Notes: a model not told the origin generated them from the sequence alone. A DNA stretch of 64,000 nucleotides from Mesorhizobium sp. B2-3-4 (GCF_006442315.1 NZ_VFVY01000025.1:1-64000), one strand, 5' to 3'. Counted from the first letter of the stretch, positions 24,523-32,577 are shown. Numbers and translations: made by a program.

Positions 24523-25731
24523 ATGACTAGCGTGAAGGGCAGCGAAATGACCACCGCCGAGGTTGCCCCGGCCGAAGTCGACGTGGCGATCGTGGGCGCC
24601 GGAATGGCCGGCACGACCCTGGCGATGGTGCTGGGCAAGGCCGGGCGCAAGGTGGCGCTGATCGACCCGCACCGCATCCATCACGACGAGTTCCGGGCCG
24701 AGAAGATCGGCGCCGACCAGATGCAACTCTTCACCAGGCTCGGCCTCGAAGAGGCGGTCATGCGTCACGTCACTCCGGTGAGCAGCATCCACGTGTTTCG
24801 CCTGGGCCAGCTGTTCGCCCGCGAGCAGAAGTGGGAATATTCGTTTTCCTACGGCTCGCTGATCAACGGGTTGCGCGACGCCCTGCCGCGCGAAGTGCCG
24901 ATCACGGTCGGCAAGGTCGCCGAGGTGTCGACCGGGCCGGACCGGCAGCGCCTGGTGCTGGCCGACGGCAGCGTCATCAATGCCCGCCTGCTGGTGGTGG
25001 CCACCGGTTACAGCGAAGCGGTGCGCCGCGCCGTTGGCGTCGAGCGCATTGAGCTGTCGAAGGCGCACTCGCTCTCCATAGGCTTCGACCTCGCCATCCC
25101 GCCGCACGAATGCGCCTACCAGGCGGTAACCTGCTACGGCAAGCGGGCGGCGGATCGCGTCGCCTATCTCACGGTTTTCCCGCTCGGCAACAAGATGCGG
25201 GCCAACATGTTCGTCTATCGCACCGTGGCCGAACAATGGACCAGGGATTTTCGCGAAAACCCTCAGAAGATGCTTAACCAGCTGATGCCCGAAATATCAG
25301 CCCAATGCGGCGACTTCGCCGTCGCCGGTCCCGTCGAGGTCAGGCAGATAAACCTGACCACGACGCAAGGCCACCGGCGCGACGGGGTCGTCTTTGTCGG
25401 CGACGCCTTCTGGACGACATGCCCGACACCGGGCGTCGGCATCGGCCGGGTCATGGTCGACGTCGAGCGCCTTTGCACGGTCCACATCCCCGCCTGGCTC
25501 GCGACACCGGGCATGGCGGCCGACAAGATCGGCGCCTACTATGACGACCCGGTCAAGGTAGCCTCCGACGAGGCCGGCATGCGTGTGAGCCTCTACGCCA
25601 AGCAGATCACCACCGAAACCGGACTGGAATGGCGCGCGCGGCGCCTGCGCAACAACGCGGCGCGCCAACTCATGATCATCGGCCGCAGGGTGCGCCATCT
25701 AGGGTTGCGGCGGGAGCCCGGCATGGCGTGA
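24523..25731 (+). CDS. FAD-dependent monooxygenase (PHBH-like fold)
   Basis: With ATG 24523 (ribosome site AGAGGAA) the product is 402 residues. The FAD-binding Rossmann motif is VAIVGAGMAGTTLAMVLGKAG near residues 19-39, and the second FAD motif is VVFVGDAFWTTCPTPGVGIG near 290-310. The GD motif and the layout fit class A flavoprotein monooxygenases or geranylgeranyl-reductase-like enzymes. Substrate is unknown. It closes the polysaccharide locus on the right, in the same direction as the GINT1-like gene. This suggests oxidation of a lipid or sugar carrier, but that is only an inference from position. A frame open to 24478 lacks a ribosome site. Confidence 0.82.
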   Translation: MTSVKGSEMTTAEVAPAEVDVAIVGAGMAGTTLAMVLGKAGRKVALIDPHRIHHDEFRAEKIGADQMQLFTRLGLEEAVMRHVTPVSSIHVFRLGQLFAREQKWEYSFSYGSLINGLRDALPREVPITVGKVAEVSTGPDRQRLVLADGSVINARLLVVATGYSEAVRRAVGVERIELSKAHSLSIGFDLAIPPHECAYQAVTCYGKRAADRVAYLTVFPLGNKMRANMFVYRTVAEQWTRDFRENPQKMLNQLMPEISAQCGDFAVAGPVEVRQINLTTTQGHRRDGVVFVGDAFWTTCPTPGVGIGRVMVDVERLCTVHIPAWLATPGMAADKIGAYYDDPVKVASDEAGMRVSLYAKQITTETGLEWRARRLRNNAARQLMIIGRRVRHLGLRREPGMA

Positions 25732-25927
25732 GGGTCCTCCCACCCTGGGTCGCCATCGAAGGCAGAGGCGTCTTCCCTTCTCCCCACCCTGCGGGAGGAG
25801 GGAAGCGCCGTAGCCCACCAGGACGGAGCGCCTCCACGGCGGATGCCGTGCGCTGAAAAAGAAATCCAGTATCGTTCAGCCGGAACAAGCGGCGCGCCGA
25901 CAGGTTATCCCCGCAGGAGAGCCTGTC

Positions 25928-26128
25928 ATGGTCAAGAATATCGACCGCGCGTTACAGGATGCTATTCTGGCAATGCGCATTCTACGCAAATCCATCATTG
26001 ATCATGGCCACATGGAAGCCATGGCCGAATTTGACGGCTTGATGAGCGTAACCATCTCCGAGGCCGAGCGCGAACTGACCCGCTGGCAGTCAAGTCATCG
26101 CGCCGAGCGATCGGGCGAGGCAAAATGA
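25928..26128 (+). CDS. Small hypothetical protein (66 aa)
   Basis: This 66-residue mostly helical protein starts at ATG 25928 with a very good ribosome site (GCAGGAGAGC). It begins MVKNIDRALQDAILAMRILR and ends in a basic, Ser-rich tail. There are no membrane segments or cysteines. No family is recognised; the regular heptad-like spacing of hydrophobic residues suggests a small helical, possibly dimeric protein. It stands alone after a short non-coding gap of about 200 bases that carries a pyrimidine-rich hairpin (CTTCTCCCC...GGGAGGAGGG at about 25778-25803). Confidence 0.6.
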   Translation: MVKNIDRALQDAILAMRILRKSIIDHGHMEAMAEFDGLMSVTISEAERELTRWQSSHRAERSGEAK

Positions 26129-26189
26129 TGACGCTCTCGCCCGGACCCGGCATCGGCGGAACTTTGCGGCACAGGATTGGTTTTATGGA

Positions 26190-26420
26190 ATGAGCATCGC
26201 GCCGGAGAACCAGGTGACCCGATCGGTCGACAAGCAAAAGCTCGAGAGGGCGGATCGCGTGTCGAGGATCATCCTCGACGCCGAGCGGCAGGCGCGGGAC
26301 GCAAAGACTGCCCGCCTTCGCGAGCAGCGCCTGTCCGCCGCGCCAAGCGGCAAGGCTCCAAAGTCCGCCGCGCCAAGCGGCAAGGCTCCGAAGTCCGCCG
26401 CGTCAAAGCGGCGTGGGTGA
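26190..26420 (+). CDS. Small hypothetical protein with decapeptide repeats (76 aa)
   Basis: This 76-residue basic protein starts at ATG 26190; only GGA precedes it as a ribosome site. The first 48 residues are a charged helical segment (QKLERADRVSRIILDAERQ). The rest consists of two perfect decapeptide repeats of the type AAPSGKAPKS and a partial third. The repeat tail resembles Lys/Pro/Ala-rich nucleic-acid-binding tails, but this is speculative. Its end overlaps the end of the convergent gene at 26403-26639 by 18 bases. It could be an over-called frame; the helical first half speaks for it. Confidence 0.5.
   Translation: MSIAPENQVTRSVDKQKLERADRVSRIILDAERQARDAKTARLREQRLSAAPSGKAPKSAAPSGKAPKSAASKRRG
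26335..26411. repeat. 30-bp tandem repeat (2.6 copies)
   Basis: Units at 26335-26364 and 26365-26394 differ at one position (AAAGT versus GAAGT in the last bases). A partial third unit runs to about 26411. The repeats are in frame with the rightward ORF and give the decapeptide repeats there. Confidence 0.85.
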
Positions 26421-26639
26421 GGGTTGCGACGGTGGTCGAGCCTCGCGGCATGCCGCGGCCAAGGTCAGCGCGGCGATGAGATCGGCTGGACAAGACTGGT
26501 CGCCATACATATCCGCAAAGACCTCGCGCACGATCGTCTCGGCGGGCCTGCCTGGGTAGGATTTGACCATCTCGCAGACGACGTTGCGGATCGTCTCGAA
26601 ATCATAGGAATCGATGTGCTGGTCGCTCGAGGTCGCCAT
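26403..26639 (-). CDS. Small hypothetical protein (78 aa)
   Basis: With ATG 26639, preceded by GAAGAAGG, the product is 78 residues. A longer frame to 26726 lacks a better start. It begins MATSSDQHIDSYDFETIRNV and continues with PGRPAETIVREVFADMYGD and a Pro-rich end. The middle looks like a small helical domain. No family is recognised. It is convergent with the repeat-containing ORF at 26190-26420. The Cys residues near 33, 61 and 74 do not form a motif. Confidence 0.55.
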   Translation of the reverse strand: MATSSDQHIDSYDFETIRNVVCEMVKSYPGRPAETIVREVFADMYGDQSCPADLIAALTLAAACREARPPSQPSPTPL

Positions 26640-26846
26640 CGCCTTCTTCCCGGTCGGGGCGAAAGCATGATGACCGCTCTCAAGCATCCGCTTGCCTGGA
26701 GACGATGCGGATGACGCAATCACCATACGCTTTTCCAGGGGCGCGGCGAGTCAATTATTCCTGCCCGATCCGGCGCCTGGAGACCCTTCGCCCGGTCGCA
26801 CGTTCAGTTCGAATTTCCGAACCGGCAACCCCGAGGCCTCCGTCGG

Positions 26847-26872
26847 AAGGCGCGATCGACCGATCGCGCCTT
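26847..26872. terminator. Strong hairpin downstream of peptide member 2
   Basis: AAGGCGCGAT and ATCGCGCCTT form a perfect 10-bp stem around a six-base loop. It lies 29 bases after the stop of the leftward peptide gene at 26902. A short T-rich run (TTTGTCTT) follows on the plus strand only, so it may act in either direction. Confidence 0.5.
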
Positions 26873-26901
26873 TGTCTTGACAGGCGAGTGATTCAGGCCG
26901 C

Positions 26902-26994
26902 TCAGGGCGGCGGCAGGCTGGAAGGTCCGCTGAGAGCGGTCACGGCAGAGAGCCGCTCGCGCTTCTGCCAGGTTGGCTTCTCGTATTTCTTCAC
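26902..26994 (-). CDS. Tiny RiPP-precursor-like peptide, member 2 (30 aa)
   Basis: This gene is short and starts with GTG (26994), so it is easy to miss. GAGGAG lies 11 bases upstream. It encodes 30 residues beginning MKKYEKPTWQKRERLSAVTA and ending LSGPSSLPPP. It has the shared leader-like pattern KK-(x)Y-xx-P, basic pair KR, Leu and S-x-VTA, with Trp replacing the usual Leu. The tail has no cysteine but is Pro/Ser-rich. It lies alone between small hypothetical genes and the sugar-epimerase gene. The precise match to four other members makes chance unlikely. Confidence 0.65.
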   Translation of the reverse strand: MKKYEKPTWQKRERLSAVTALSGPSSLPPP

Positions 26995-27195
26995 CAGTTG
27001 TTGCTCCTCGCGTTGGGTACCGCGCCAAAAGAAACGCTTCGCTATCGGGTGTCAATTGTGCCACGGCACGGGCTCACGGTTTCACCACTGCGCAACGCGG
27101 TTTCGGCCCGCCTCATGAGGCAGCCCATTCACAGTGGGGATCGATGTCGCAGTCGATCGTGTGAGGATGGAAACACTCGAACGCGTCCGGCTCCC

Positions 27196-28053
27196 TCATC
27201 CCAGCCGCAATCCCGCTTTCGCGGCCGCCTCGCGCAGGAACGGCAGGCCGACGGCGATGACGTCGTCGGGATTGTCCGCCACCGGCCGCCAAACCGCCAG
27301 CCCGCCGGCGATGTCGGCATCGACATGGTTCATGCTTTCGAGCGTGATGGCTCCGGTATAGCCGATATCGGCGATCGCCTTCATGCAGGCCGCCCAGTCG
27401 AGCATGCCGCGCCCGGGCACGCCGCGATTGGCTTCCGAGACATGGACGTAGCCGAGATAGGGCGCCGCCGCCTTGAAGCCGGCGGCGAAACTCTCCTCCT
27501 CGATATGCATGTGGTAGGTGTCGAGATGGATGAAGATGTTGTCGGCGCCGACGCGCTCGATGATGTCGGCCGCGTCGACGCCGCGGTTGATCAGATGCGT
27601 CTCGTAGCGGTTGCAGGGCTCGATGCCGAGCTTCAGCCCATGCGCTTTGGCCGCCTGTGCGGCGTGCCCGAGGAAGCGGCACATGCCGTCGATTTCGGCT
27701 GGTGCCGGCGCGCGGCCGGAGGTCTTGCCGATCGTGCCGTAGGTGACGCCGCCAAGCGCCTTGCTGCCCACCGCCTCGCAGACGCCGAAGGCCGGTTCGA
27801 GGAAGGCCAGCGCCTCGTCCGGCCGTGCCACGACGTCGAGCGAGGCCGGCAGGCCAAGCGAGGGAATGAGCTCGACATTCCAGTGTTCGGCAAAGGCGCG
27901 CGTGCGTGCCGTATCGATCTCCTCGGGGCGCAGCAGCGGGATTTCCAAGAGGCCGATGCCGAGGCCTTTCAGCCGCTCCATCTGCGGCTCGATCAGATCG
28001 AGATCCCAGACCGGAGCGATGGCGAAAGTGTGCAGTCCAAAGACGTTCGTCAA
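27196..28053 (-). CDS. Sugar phosphate isomerase/epimerase (D-tagatose/psicose 3-epimerase family)
   Basis: This TIM-barrel epimerase has about 285 residues. Metal-ligand motifs are GIEPCNRYETH near 150, FIHLDTYHMHIEE near 180-192, YVHVSEANRGVPGRG near 210-225 and the late ITLESM. This pattern is typical of ketose 3-epimerases, which interconvert ketohexoses with a divalent metal. The preferred start is TTG 28053, because GGGAGAGG is ideally placed six bases before it; ATG 28071 would add six residues but overlaps the LacI gene and lacks a ribosome site. It follows the lacI-type gene at once, so it is in that operon and presumably repressed by it. Confidence 0.88.
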   Translation of the reverse strand: MTNVFGLHTFAIAPVWDLDLIEPQMERLKGLGIGLLEIPLLRPEEIDTARTRAFAEHWNVELIPSLGLPASLDVVARPDEALAFLEPAFGVCEAVGSKALGGVTYGTIGKTSGRAPAPAEIDGMCRFLGHAAQAAKAHGLKLGIEPCNRYETHLINRGVDAADIIERVGADNIFIHLDTYHMHIEEESFAAGFKAAAPYLGYVHVSEANRGVPGRGMLDWAACMKAIADIGYTGAITLESMNHVDADIAGGLAVWRPVADNPDDVIAVGLPFLREAAAKAGLRLG

Positions 28054-28054
28054 C

Positions 28055-29125
28055 TCAACCTCTCCCTTCATGCGCCGCCGTATTGCCGGCTGGCGGACCC
28101 ACGGAATCCCGCATCAGGAGCCGGCACGGCTGCAGCCGCGCGGCCGGCGGCCCCTGCGCGCCCTCGATCCTGGCAAACAGCGCCGCCATGGCGTGTTCCG
28201 CGATCCGGTTCACCGGCTGCACCACGGCGGCGATGGCCGGCCATGTCACCTGCATCCATTCGGCATCGTCGAAGCCGATCAGCGAAATGTCGTCGGGGCA
28301 GTGCCAGCCGCGCCGGCGAAATTCCGACAGCACCACCAGCGTCCCCCTGAGGAACAGCGAGTAGACCGCCGTCGGCCGCTCCCCCTTACCCTCCCAGGCG
28401 CCGAAATAATCGCGCAGCCGCGCCCTGAGCGGCTCGACATCGCTTTCAGCCAGCACCACATCGATGCGCGTATCGGGTGCCAGCGCCAGCGCCGCGGTGC
28501 GGAATCCGTCGAGACGGGCGCGCACGGTGGCCGCCTCGACGCCAAGGCCGACCACCAATATGCGGCGGTGACCCCTGCCGACCAGTTCGCGCGCCACCTC
28601 GGCACTGGCCGCCGCACTGTCGGCCGAAACGGTGTCGAAAACCTCGTCCGACAGCACGCGGTCGATCAGCACGCCGGTCATGCCGTTGGCCTTCATGAAC
28701 CAGGCCGCCGGCCCCTGCTCGTTGCGCACCGGCGCCAGCACCACGCCGGCCACCCGCCAGTCATGCATGCGGGCGAGGATCTCCTTTTCGCGCGCCTCGG
28801 ATTCGCGGCTGGAGGCGGCCACCAGCGTATAGCCATGCTCTTCGGCGAGGCTTTCGAGCCGGGTGACCATCTGGCCGAAGAACTCGCTTTCGAATTCCGG
28901 CACGATGGCGCCGATGATGCGGCGCCTGGCCCTGCGCATGTCGGATGCCAGCGGATCGACCCGGTAACCCAGATGCTCGACCGCATCGAGGACGCGCCGC
29001 GCATTCTCCTGCTTCACCGTGGCGACGCCGGACAGCACCTTGGAGACGGTGGCCGCCGACACGCCGGCGCGGTCCGCCACGTCGTGGATCGACGGACGCC
29101 GCTGCTGGTCCTGTCGATGCGCCAT
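28055..29125 (-). CDS. LacI-family transcriptional regulator
   Basis: With ATG 29125, preceded by GGGAGGAGG, the product is 356 residues. The N-terminal helix-turn-helix reads SIHDVADRAGVSAATVSKVL near 12-31, followed by the hinge region LGYRVDPLASDMRR. The rest is a periplasmic-binding-type sensor domain (IGAIVPEFESEFFGQ, GVLIDRVLSDE, ISLIGFDDAEW). It should bind a sugar or sugar phosphate and repress from palindromic operators with a central CG. Two such sites lie in the intergenic region ahead of it (29174-29205). It is divergent from a dehydrogenase and upstream of an epimerase, so it probably controls a small sugar-catabolic regulon. Confidence 0.93.
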   Translation of the reverse strand: MAHRQDQQRRPSIHDVADRAGVSAATVSKVLSGVATVKQENARRVLDAVEHLGYRVDPLASDMRRARRRIIGAIVPEFESEFFGQMVTRLESLAEEHGYTLVAASSRESEAREKEILARMHDWRVAGVVLAPVRNEQGPAAWFMKANGMTGVLIDRVLSDEVFDTVSADSAAASAEVARELVGRGHRRILVVGLGVEAATVRARLDGFRTAALALAPDTRIDVVLAESDVEPLRARLRDYFGAWEGKGERPTAVYSLFLRGTLVVLSEFRRRGWHCPDDISLIGFDDAEWMQVTWPAIAAVVQPVNRIAEHAMAALFARIEGAQGPPAARLQPCRLLMRDSVGPPAGNTAAHEGRG

Positions 29126-29173
29126 TGGCCTCCTCCCCGAGGGCAGGCCCGCATTGGCCTTGCACGGCATGAG

Positions 29174-29205
29174 TAAATCGATTTATCGAGCTTGTAAATC
29201 GTTTC
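29174..29205. promoter_or_regulatory. Paired LacI-type operators
   Basis: TAAATCGATTTA at 29174-29185 is a perfect 12-bp palindrome with a central CG, the hallmark of LacI-family sites. A second, weaker copy TAAATCGTTTCA starts 20 bases further on, at 29194-29205. That is close to two helical turns, so two dimers could sit on the same face. They lie between the divergent lacI-type and dehydrogenase genes. Confidence 0.75.
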
Positions 29206-29264
29206 ATCCGAGATAGATTTGCAAGCGAGGAAGCGCCAGGAGCCGCTTCGGGAGGATTTGTGCC

Positions 29265-30296
29265 ATGTCAGACACCGCCTTGCCGCTGGTCATCAGCGCG
29301 CCCGAGCCGCGCACGCTCGACCTGATCTTCACCCCGCCGCAACTGGCGCGGCTCAAGGCGAATTACCGCATCGTCGAGACGACGGCGGACGGCGTGGCGC
29401 GGCTGCCGGCGGAGGTGCTCGCCGAGGCCCGTTACATCGTTGGTCAGCCGCCGGTCTCGCCGCAAACGCTTGCAGCCCTGAAGGCGCTGCGCTGCGTCTT
29501 CAATGTCGAGAGCAACCTCCTCGACAACATGCCCTATGAGACGCTGTTTTCGCGCGGCATCCATGTCGTCACCACCGGCCTGGTCTTCGCCGAGCCGGTG
29601 GCCGAGCTCGGCCTTGCCATGGCGCTCAACCTTGCCCGCGGCATCGTCGATGCCGACCTCGCCTTCCGCCAGGGGCAGGAATTGTGGGGCGGCGACGGCA
29701 ACCGCAGCGCGCGGCTGCTTTCGGGCGCCGATGTCGGCATTATCGGCTTTGGCGATCTCGGCCGCGCGCTGAACCGGCTGCTGTCGGGTTTCCGCACCCG
29801 CACCAGGGTGTTCGACCCCTGGCTGCCGCCGTCGATCCTGAGGGAGAATGGCGTCGAGCCGGCCTCGCTGGACGACGTGCTGTCATCGAGCGACTTCGTT
29901 TTCGTCGTCGCCTCGGTAACCTCGGAAAACCAGGGCTTTCTCGGCGCCGACGCTTTCGCCCGAATGCGCAAGGGCGCCGCCTTTATCCTGCTCAGCCGTG
30001 CCGGCGTGGTGGATTTCCCCGCTCTTATGGCGGCGGTCGAGAGCGGCCATATCCTTGCCGCCAGCGACGTCTTCCCGCAAGAGCCGCTGGCGGGCGACCA
30101 CCCGGTCCGCGCCCTGCCCGGCTTCCTGCGCTCCGCCCATCGCGCCGGCGCGCTCGACATCGCCTTCAAGCGCATGGGCGACATGGTGCTGGAGGACATG
30201 GACCTGATCGACCGCGGCCTGCCGCCGTTGCGTTCCAAGCGTGCCGAGCGCGAGACGGTGTCGAGGATGCGTTCGAAGCCGTCTGACCGGAATTGA
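29265..30296 (+). CDS. NAD-dependent D-2-hydroxyacid dehydrogenase
   Basis: This 343-residue protein has the two-domain layout of the family. The NAD-binding motif is VGIIGFGDLGRALNRLL near 155-170. The catalytic Arg is in LLSRAGVVD, Glu in DVFPQEPL and His in LRSAHRAGA. Such enzymes reduce 2-keto acids or oxidise D-2-hydroxy acids. Start ATG 29265 is preceded by GGAGGA at a slightly long spacing. It is divergent from the lacI-type gene, with the operators in between, and so probably belongs to the same sugar or sugar-acid pathway as the epimerase. Confidence 0.9.
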   Translation: MSDTALPLVISAPEPRTLDLIFTPPQLARLKANYRIVETTADGVARLPAEVLAEARYIVGQPPVSPQTLAALKALRCVFNVESNLLDNMPYETLFSRGIHVVTTGLVFAEPVAELGLAMALNLARGIVDADLAFRQGQELWGGDGNRSARLLSGADVGIIGFGDLGRALNRLLSGFRTRTRVFDPWLPPSILRENGVEPASLDDVLSSSDFVFVVASVTSENQGFLGADAFARMRKGAAFILLSRAGVVDFPALMAAVESGHILAASDVFPQEPLAGDHPVRALPGFLRSAHRAGALDIAFKRMGDMVLEDMDLIDRGLPPLRSKRAERETVSRMRSKPSDRN

Positions 30297-30438
30297 GCCT
30301 GCGCCTTCTATGCGTGATTTTAGCATCAGTAGCAGCTAAAGTAGCACGATCGTGAACACCAAGCGGTTGAATCGCTTTGACATCCCCGTTCCCTCCGGGT
30401 CAGGTCCCCCGGTTAAATCTGGGCAAAGGGGACACGAA

Positions 30439-30534
30439 ATGAAGAAGAACTATGTCAGGCCGACGCTGCTTAAGCGCCAGAAACTGTCGTTGGTCACGGC
30501 GGTTGCCTGTCCGATCTCGCAGTGCATCAAATAA
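30439..30534 (+). CDS. Tiny RiPP-precursor-like peptide, member 3 (31 aa)
   Basis: ATG 30439 has AAAGGGGA about 8 bases upstream. The 31-residue product begins MKKNYVRPTLLKRQKLSLVT and ends AVACPISQCIK. It carries the shared leader-like pattern and a short tail with two cysteines spaced C-x4-C. A hairpin with AGGCC/GGCCT arms lies at 30556-30589, shortly after the stop. It stands alone between the dehydrogenase and the convergent TetR gene. A ribosomal peptide whose Cys-containing tail is modified or forms a disulfide is an inference. Confidence 0.65.
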   Translation: MKKNYVRPTLLKRQKLSLVTAVACPISQCIK

Positions 30535-30635
30535 GTCGACACCGGGATAAGATGAAGGCCTGAGGGGGACGTCGCAGTCCTCCGGGCCTGGTTATGACCT
30601 GGGGCGGCTGGCATTTTGCCCGGCCGACCTGTCAT

Positions 30636-31259
30636 CTATGTAAGATATCCGACCACCAGCCGCGTCGTCTCGTCGACGAGCGTCCGGACCGTTTGATCCG
30701 GCAGCATCTTTTGGCTGCTGAGAACCGCCGTGTGCGCAAGCGCCTCGATGGTTGTCACCGCCACGAACGCCGCCATATCGAGATCGGCCACGCGCAATTC
30801 GTCGCTATGTGCGGCGAGATAGGTCCTGAAAAGCGCATAGGTCTGACGGCCGAATGCTTCGACATCGGCGAGCCGGCCCGTGCGCGGAATCTGCTCTGCC
30901 AGCACGCTATGCAGCCGGGGATCGATCCGGTGCGCCTCGATCGCCACCGCGACCAGCCGGCGCACCCCGATCTCGACCGGCAGCATGTCGATTTCCGCGA
31001 AAGCAGGCAGCACCAGCCGCATGATCTCCTCGTTGTGCCGGTCGATGACGGCCGCGACCAGCGCCTCCTTGCCCGGATAGTACTGGTATAGCGAACCGAT
31101 GCTGACACCCGCCTGCTCGGCGATCCGATTGGTGCTGGCCTTGTCGAAACCCTCCTTCACCAGAATGCGAGCGGTCGCCTCGACCAGCGCGTCGACCGTC
31201 GCGCGCGACCTGTCCTGGGCGGCGGCTTTCCTGGGTTTGGTGAGTGGCTTTCGCGCCAT
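30636..31259 (-). CDS. TetR-family transcriptional regulator
   Basis: With ATG 31259 the product is 207 residues. The helix-turn-helix region is ARILVKEGFDKASTNRIAEQ followed by AGVSIGSLYQYYPGKEAL, the standard TetR N-terminus. The C-terminal half is helical and should bind an unknown ligand. The longer frame to 31298 adds 13 residues before the normal start. It is divergent from an esterase-like hydrolase gene, the common arrangement in which the regulator represses its neighbour and itself. No clear palindrome was picked out in the 111-base gap. Confidence 0.92.
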   Translation of the reverse strand: MARKPLTKPRKAAAQDRSRATVDALVEATARILVKEGFDKASTNRIAEQAGVSIGSLYQYYPGKEALVAAVIDRHNEEIMRLVLPAFAEIDMLPVEIGVRRLVAVAIEAHRIDPRLHSVLAEQIPRTGRLADVEAFGRQTYALFRTYLAAHSDELRVADLDMAAFVAVTTIEALAHTAVLSSQKMLPDQTVRTLVDETTRLVVGYLT

Positions 31260-31370
31260 CTTCGGCTGGTCCCAATGCGAGTAGGGGAATACGAGCAATA
31301 GCTCATATTATAGGCGAACGCGGCAGCGCTTGGACAGGGTTGCCGGAGAAATTCGGATGGAGATGCCGGC

Positions 31371-32351
31371 ATGATCGTCGACAGGGTTGTTTCAGCGCAA
31401 GTGCGGCGAGAACAAAATGTCGGGGGAGAACCCCATGCGGACGAGCGCGTGCCGAGCCGACGAAGCCGCTTCGTCAACGCCATGCTGCGCCTCCTGCCCT
31501 CGAAGAAGCGGCTGGGGTCGGCTGCCGCCGTGCGCGACAAGGCGCGCCGCCTGGCGTTGCGGCCGGCCTCGCACCTGCCAAGGGGCCTTGGCGGCGGCCT
31601 CACCGTCACCTTGATGCATGGGGCGGGCTGGCCAGTCTACCATACCGCGCCCGCGATCCGGCCGTATGGCGGCAACATCGTCGTGTTCCTGCATGGTGGT
31701 GGCTACATCCACGAAATCGTGCGCGCGCATTGGCGCTTCATCGGCCTGCTTACCCGTGACGGCAACCGCTGCGTCGTTCCGATCTATCCGCTGGCGCCGG
31801 GCGCCACCGCCGCCGATGTCGTTCCGGCGGCCGGCCAGTTGCTGCGCCAGTCCATGCGGGAGGCCGGCGATGCGAAGGTGATCGTGATCGGCAATTCGGC
31901 CGGCGCCGGTCTCGCCCTTGCGGCCGCGCAGTGGCTTCGTGACCGGGAATACCGCCAGCCGGATGGGCTGGTGTTGATCTCGCCCGGCGTCAATGCATCG
32001 CTGAACCATCCGGAGCGGCGGGCAATCGCCGCCCGAGATCCCCTGCTGGATATTCCCGGAACCGTCGAAGGCGCGCGGCTCTATGCCGGCGGCCTCGATC
32101 CCAGCCATCCCTATGTCAGCCCGCTGAACGGCGATTTCGACGGCCTGGCGCCGATGATCGTCTTTTCCGGCACACGCGACCTGCTCTATCCCGACAGCGT
32201 CGCCCTGGCCGACAAGGCGAGGGCCGCTGGCGTCAGGGTCGAGCTTCATCTGAGAAAGGGCCAGCCCCATAATTATCCGGGGCTGCCCACCCCGGAGGGT
32301 CGTGAGGCGCGCTCGATCATCCTGCGTGCTGCCCGTCGAGGATTGGGGTGA
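31371..32351 (+). CDS. HSL-type alpha/beta hydrolase (esterase/lipase)
   Basis: This 326-residue enzyme has the hormone-sensitive-lipase family motifs: oxyanion hole HGGGY near residue 108, nucleophile elbow GNSAGAG near 175, Asp in FSGTRDLLYPDS near 265 and His in GQPHNYPG near 302. These enzymes hydrolyse short-chain esters or lactones. The first 50 residues are basic and may be partly untranslated; in-frame ATG codons further in are possible starts. It is divergent from the TetR gene, which probably regulates it. A clear terminator follows at 32457-32490. Confidence 0.88.
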   Translation: MIVDRVVSAQVRREQNVGGEPHADERVPSRRSRFVNAMLRLLPSKKRLGSAAAVRDKARRLALRPASHLPRGLGGGLTVTLMHGAGWPVYHTAPAIRPYGGNIVVFLHGGGYIHEIVRAHWRFIGLLTRDGNRCVVPIYPLAPGATAADVVPAAGQLLRQSMREAGDAKVIVIGNSAGAGLALAAAQWLRDREYRQPDGLVLISPGVNASLNHPERRAIAARDPLLDIPGTVEGARLYAGGLDPSHPYVSPLNGDFDGLAPMIVFSGTRDLLYPDSVALADKARAAGVRVELHLRKGQPHNYPGLPTPEGREARSIILRAARRGLG

Positions 32352-32456
32352 TCCGCGCGCGGAAAGAAATCCGCGAAGACAAGGCGGGAACCGCTTCAGG
32401 GGCATCCGCGTTTCGTTGTCGGATCGTCTCCCATTCGATCCGGAATGCCTCCAATC

Positions 32457-32490
32457 AACCCCGCCGCGCCTCAGGCCGGCGGGGTTTCTT
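32457..32490 (+). terminator. Intrinsic terminator after the esterase gene
   Basis: CCCCGCCG (32459-32466) pairs with CGGCGGGG (32477-32484) and is followed by TTTCTT. It is preceded by AA, as usual. It lies about 105 bases after the esterase stop. Confidence 0.75.
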
Positions 32491-32496
32491 CATTCA

Positions 32497-32577
32497 GGGA
32501 CTGCCATTGAGGGGCTGTTATCTAGGGGGCTGCCAATGAGGAGCTGCCATTTAGGGACTGCCATTTAGGGACTGCTT
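32497..32577. repeat. Degenerate 14-bp tandem repeat array
   Basis: About 5.7 copies of a unit like GGGACTGCCATTTA follow head to tail (starts at 32497, 32511, 32525, 32540, 32554, 32568; one unit is 15 bp). Two neighbouring copies are identical, the others differ at two to five positions. The array lies between the terminator and the twin peptide genes. Confidence 0.8.

Noticed and set aside
32497..32577. Repeat array considered as CRISPR
   Set aside because: Units are 14-15 bp, directly adjacent with no spacers, and degenerate; no cas genes are nearby.
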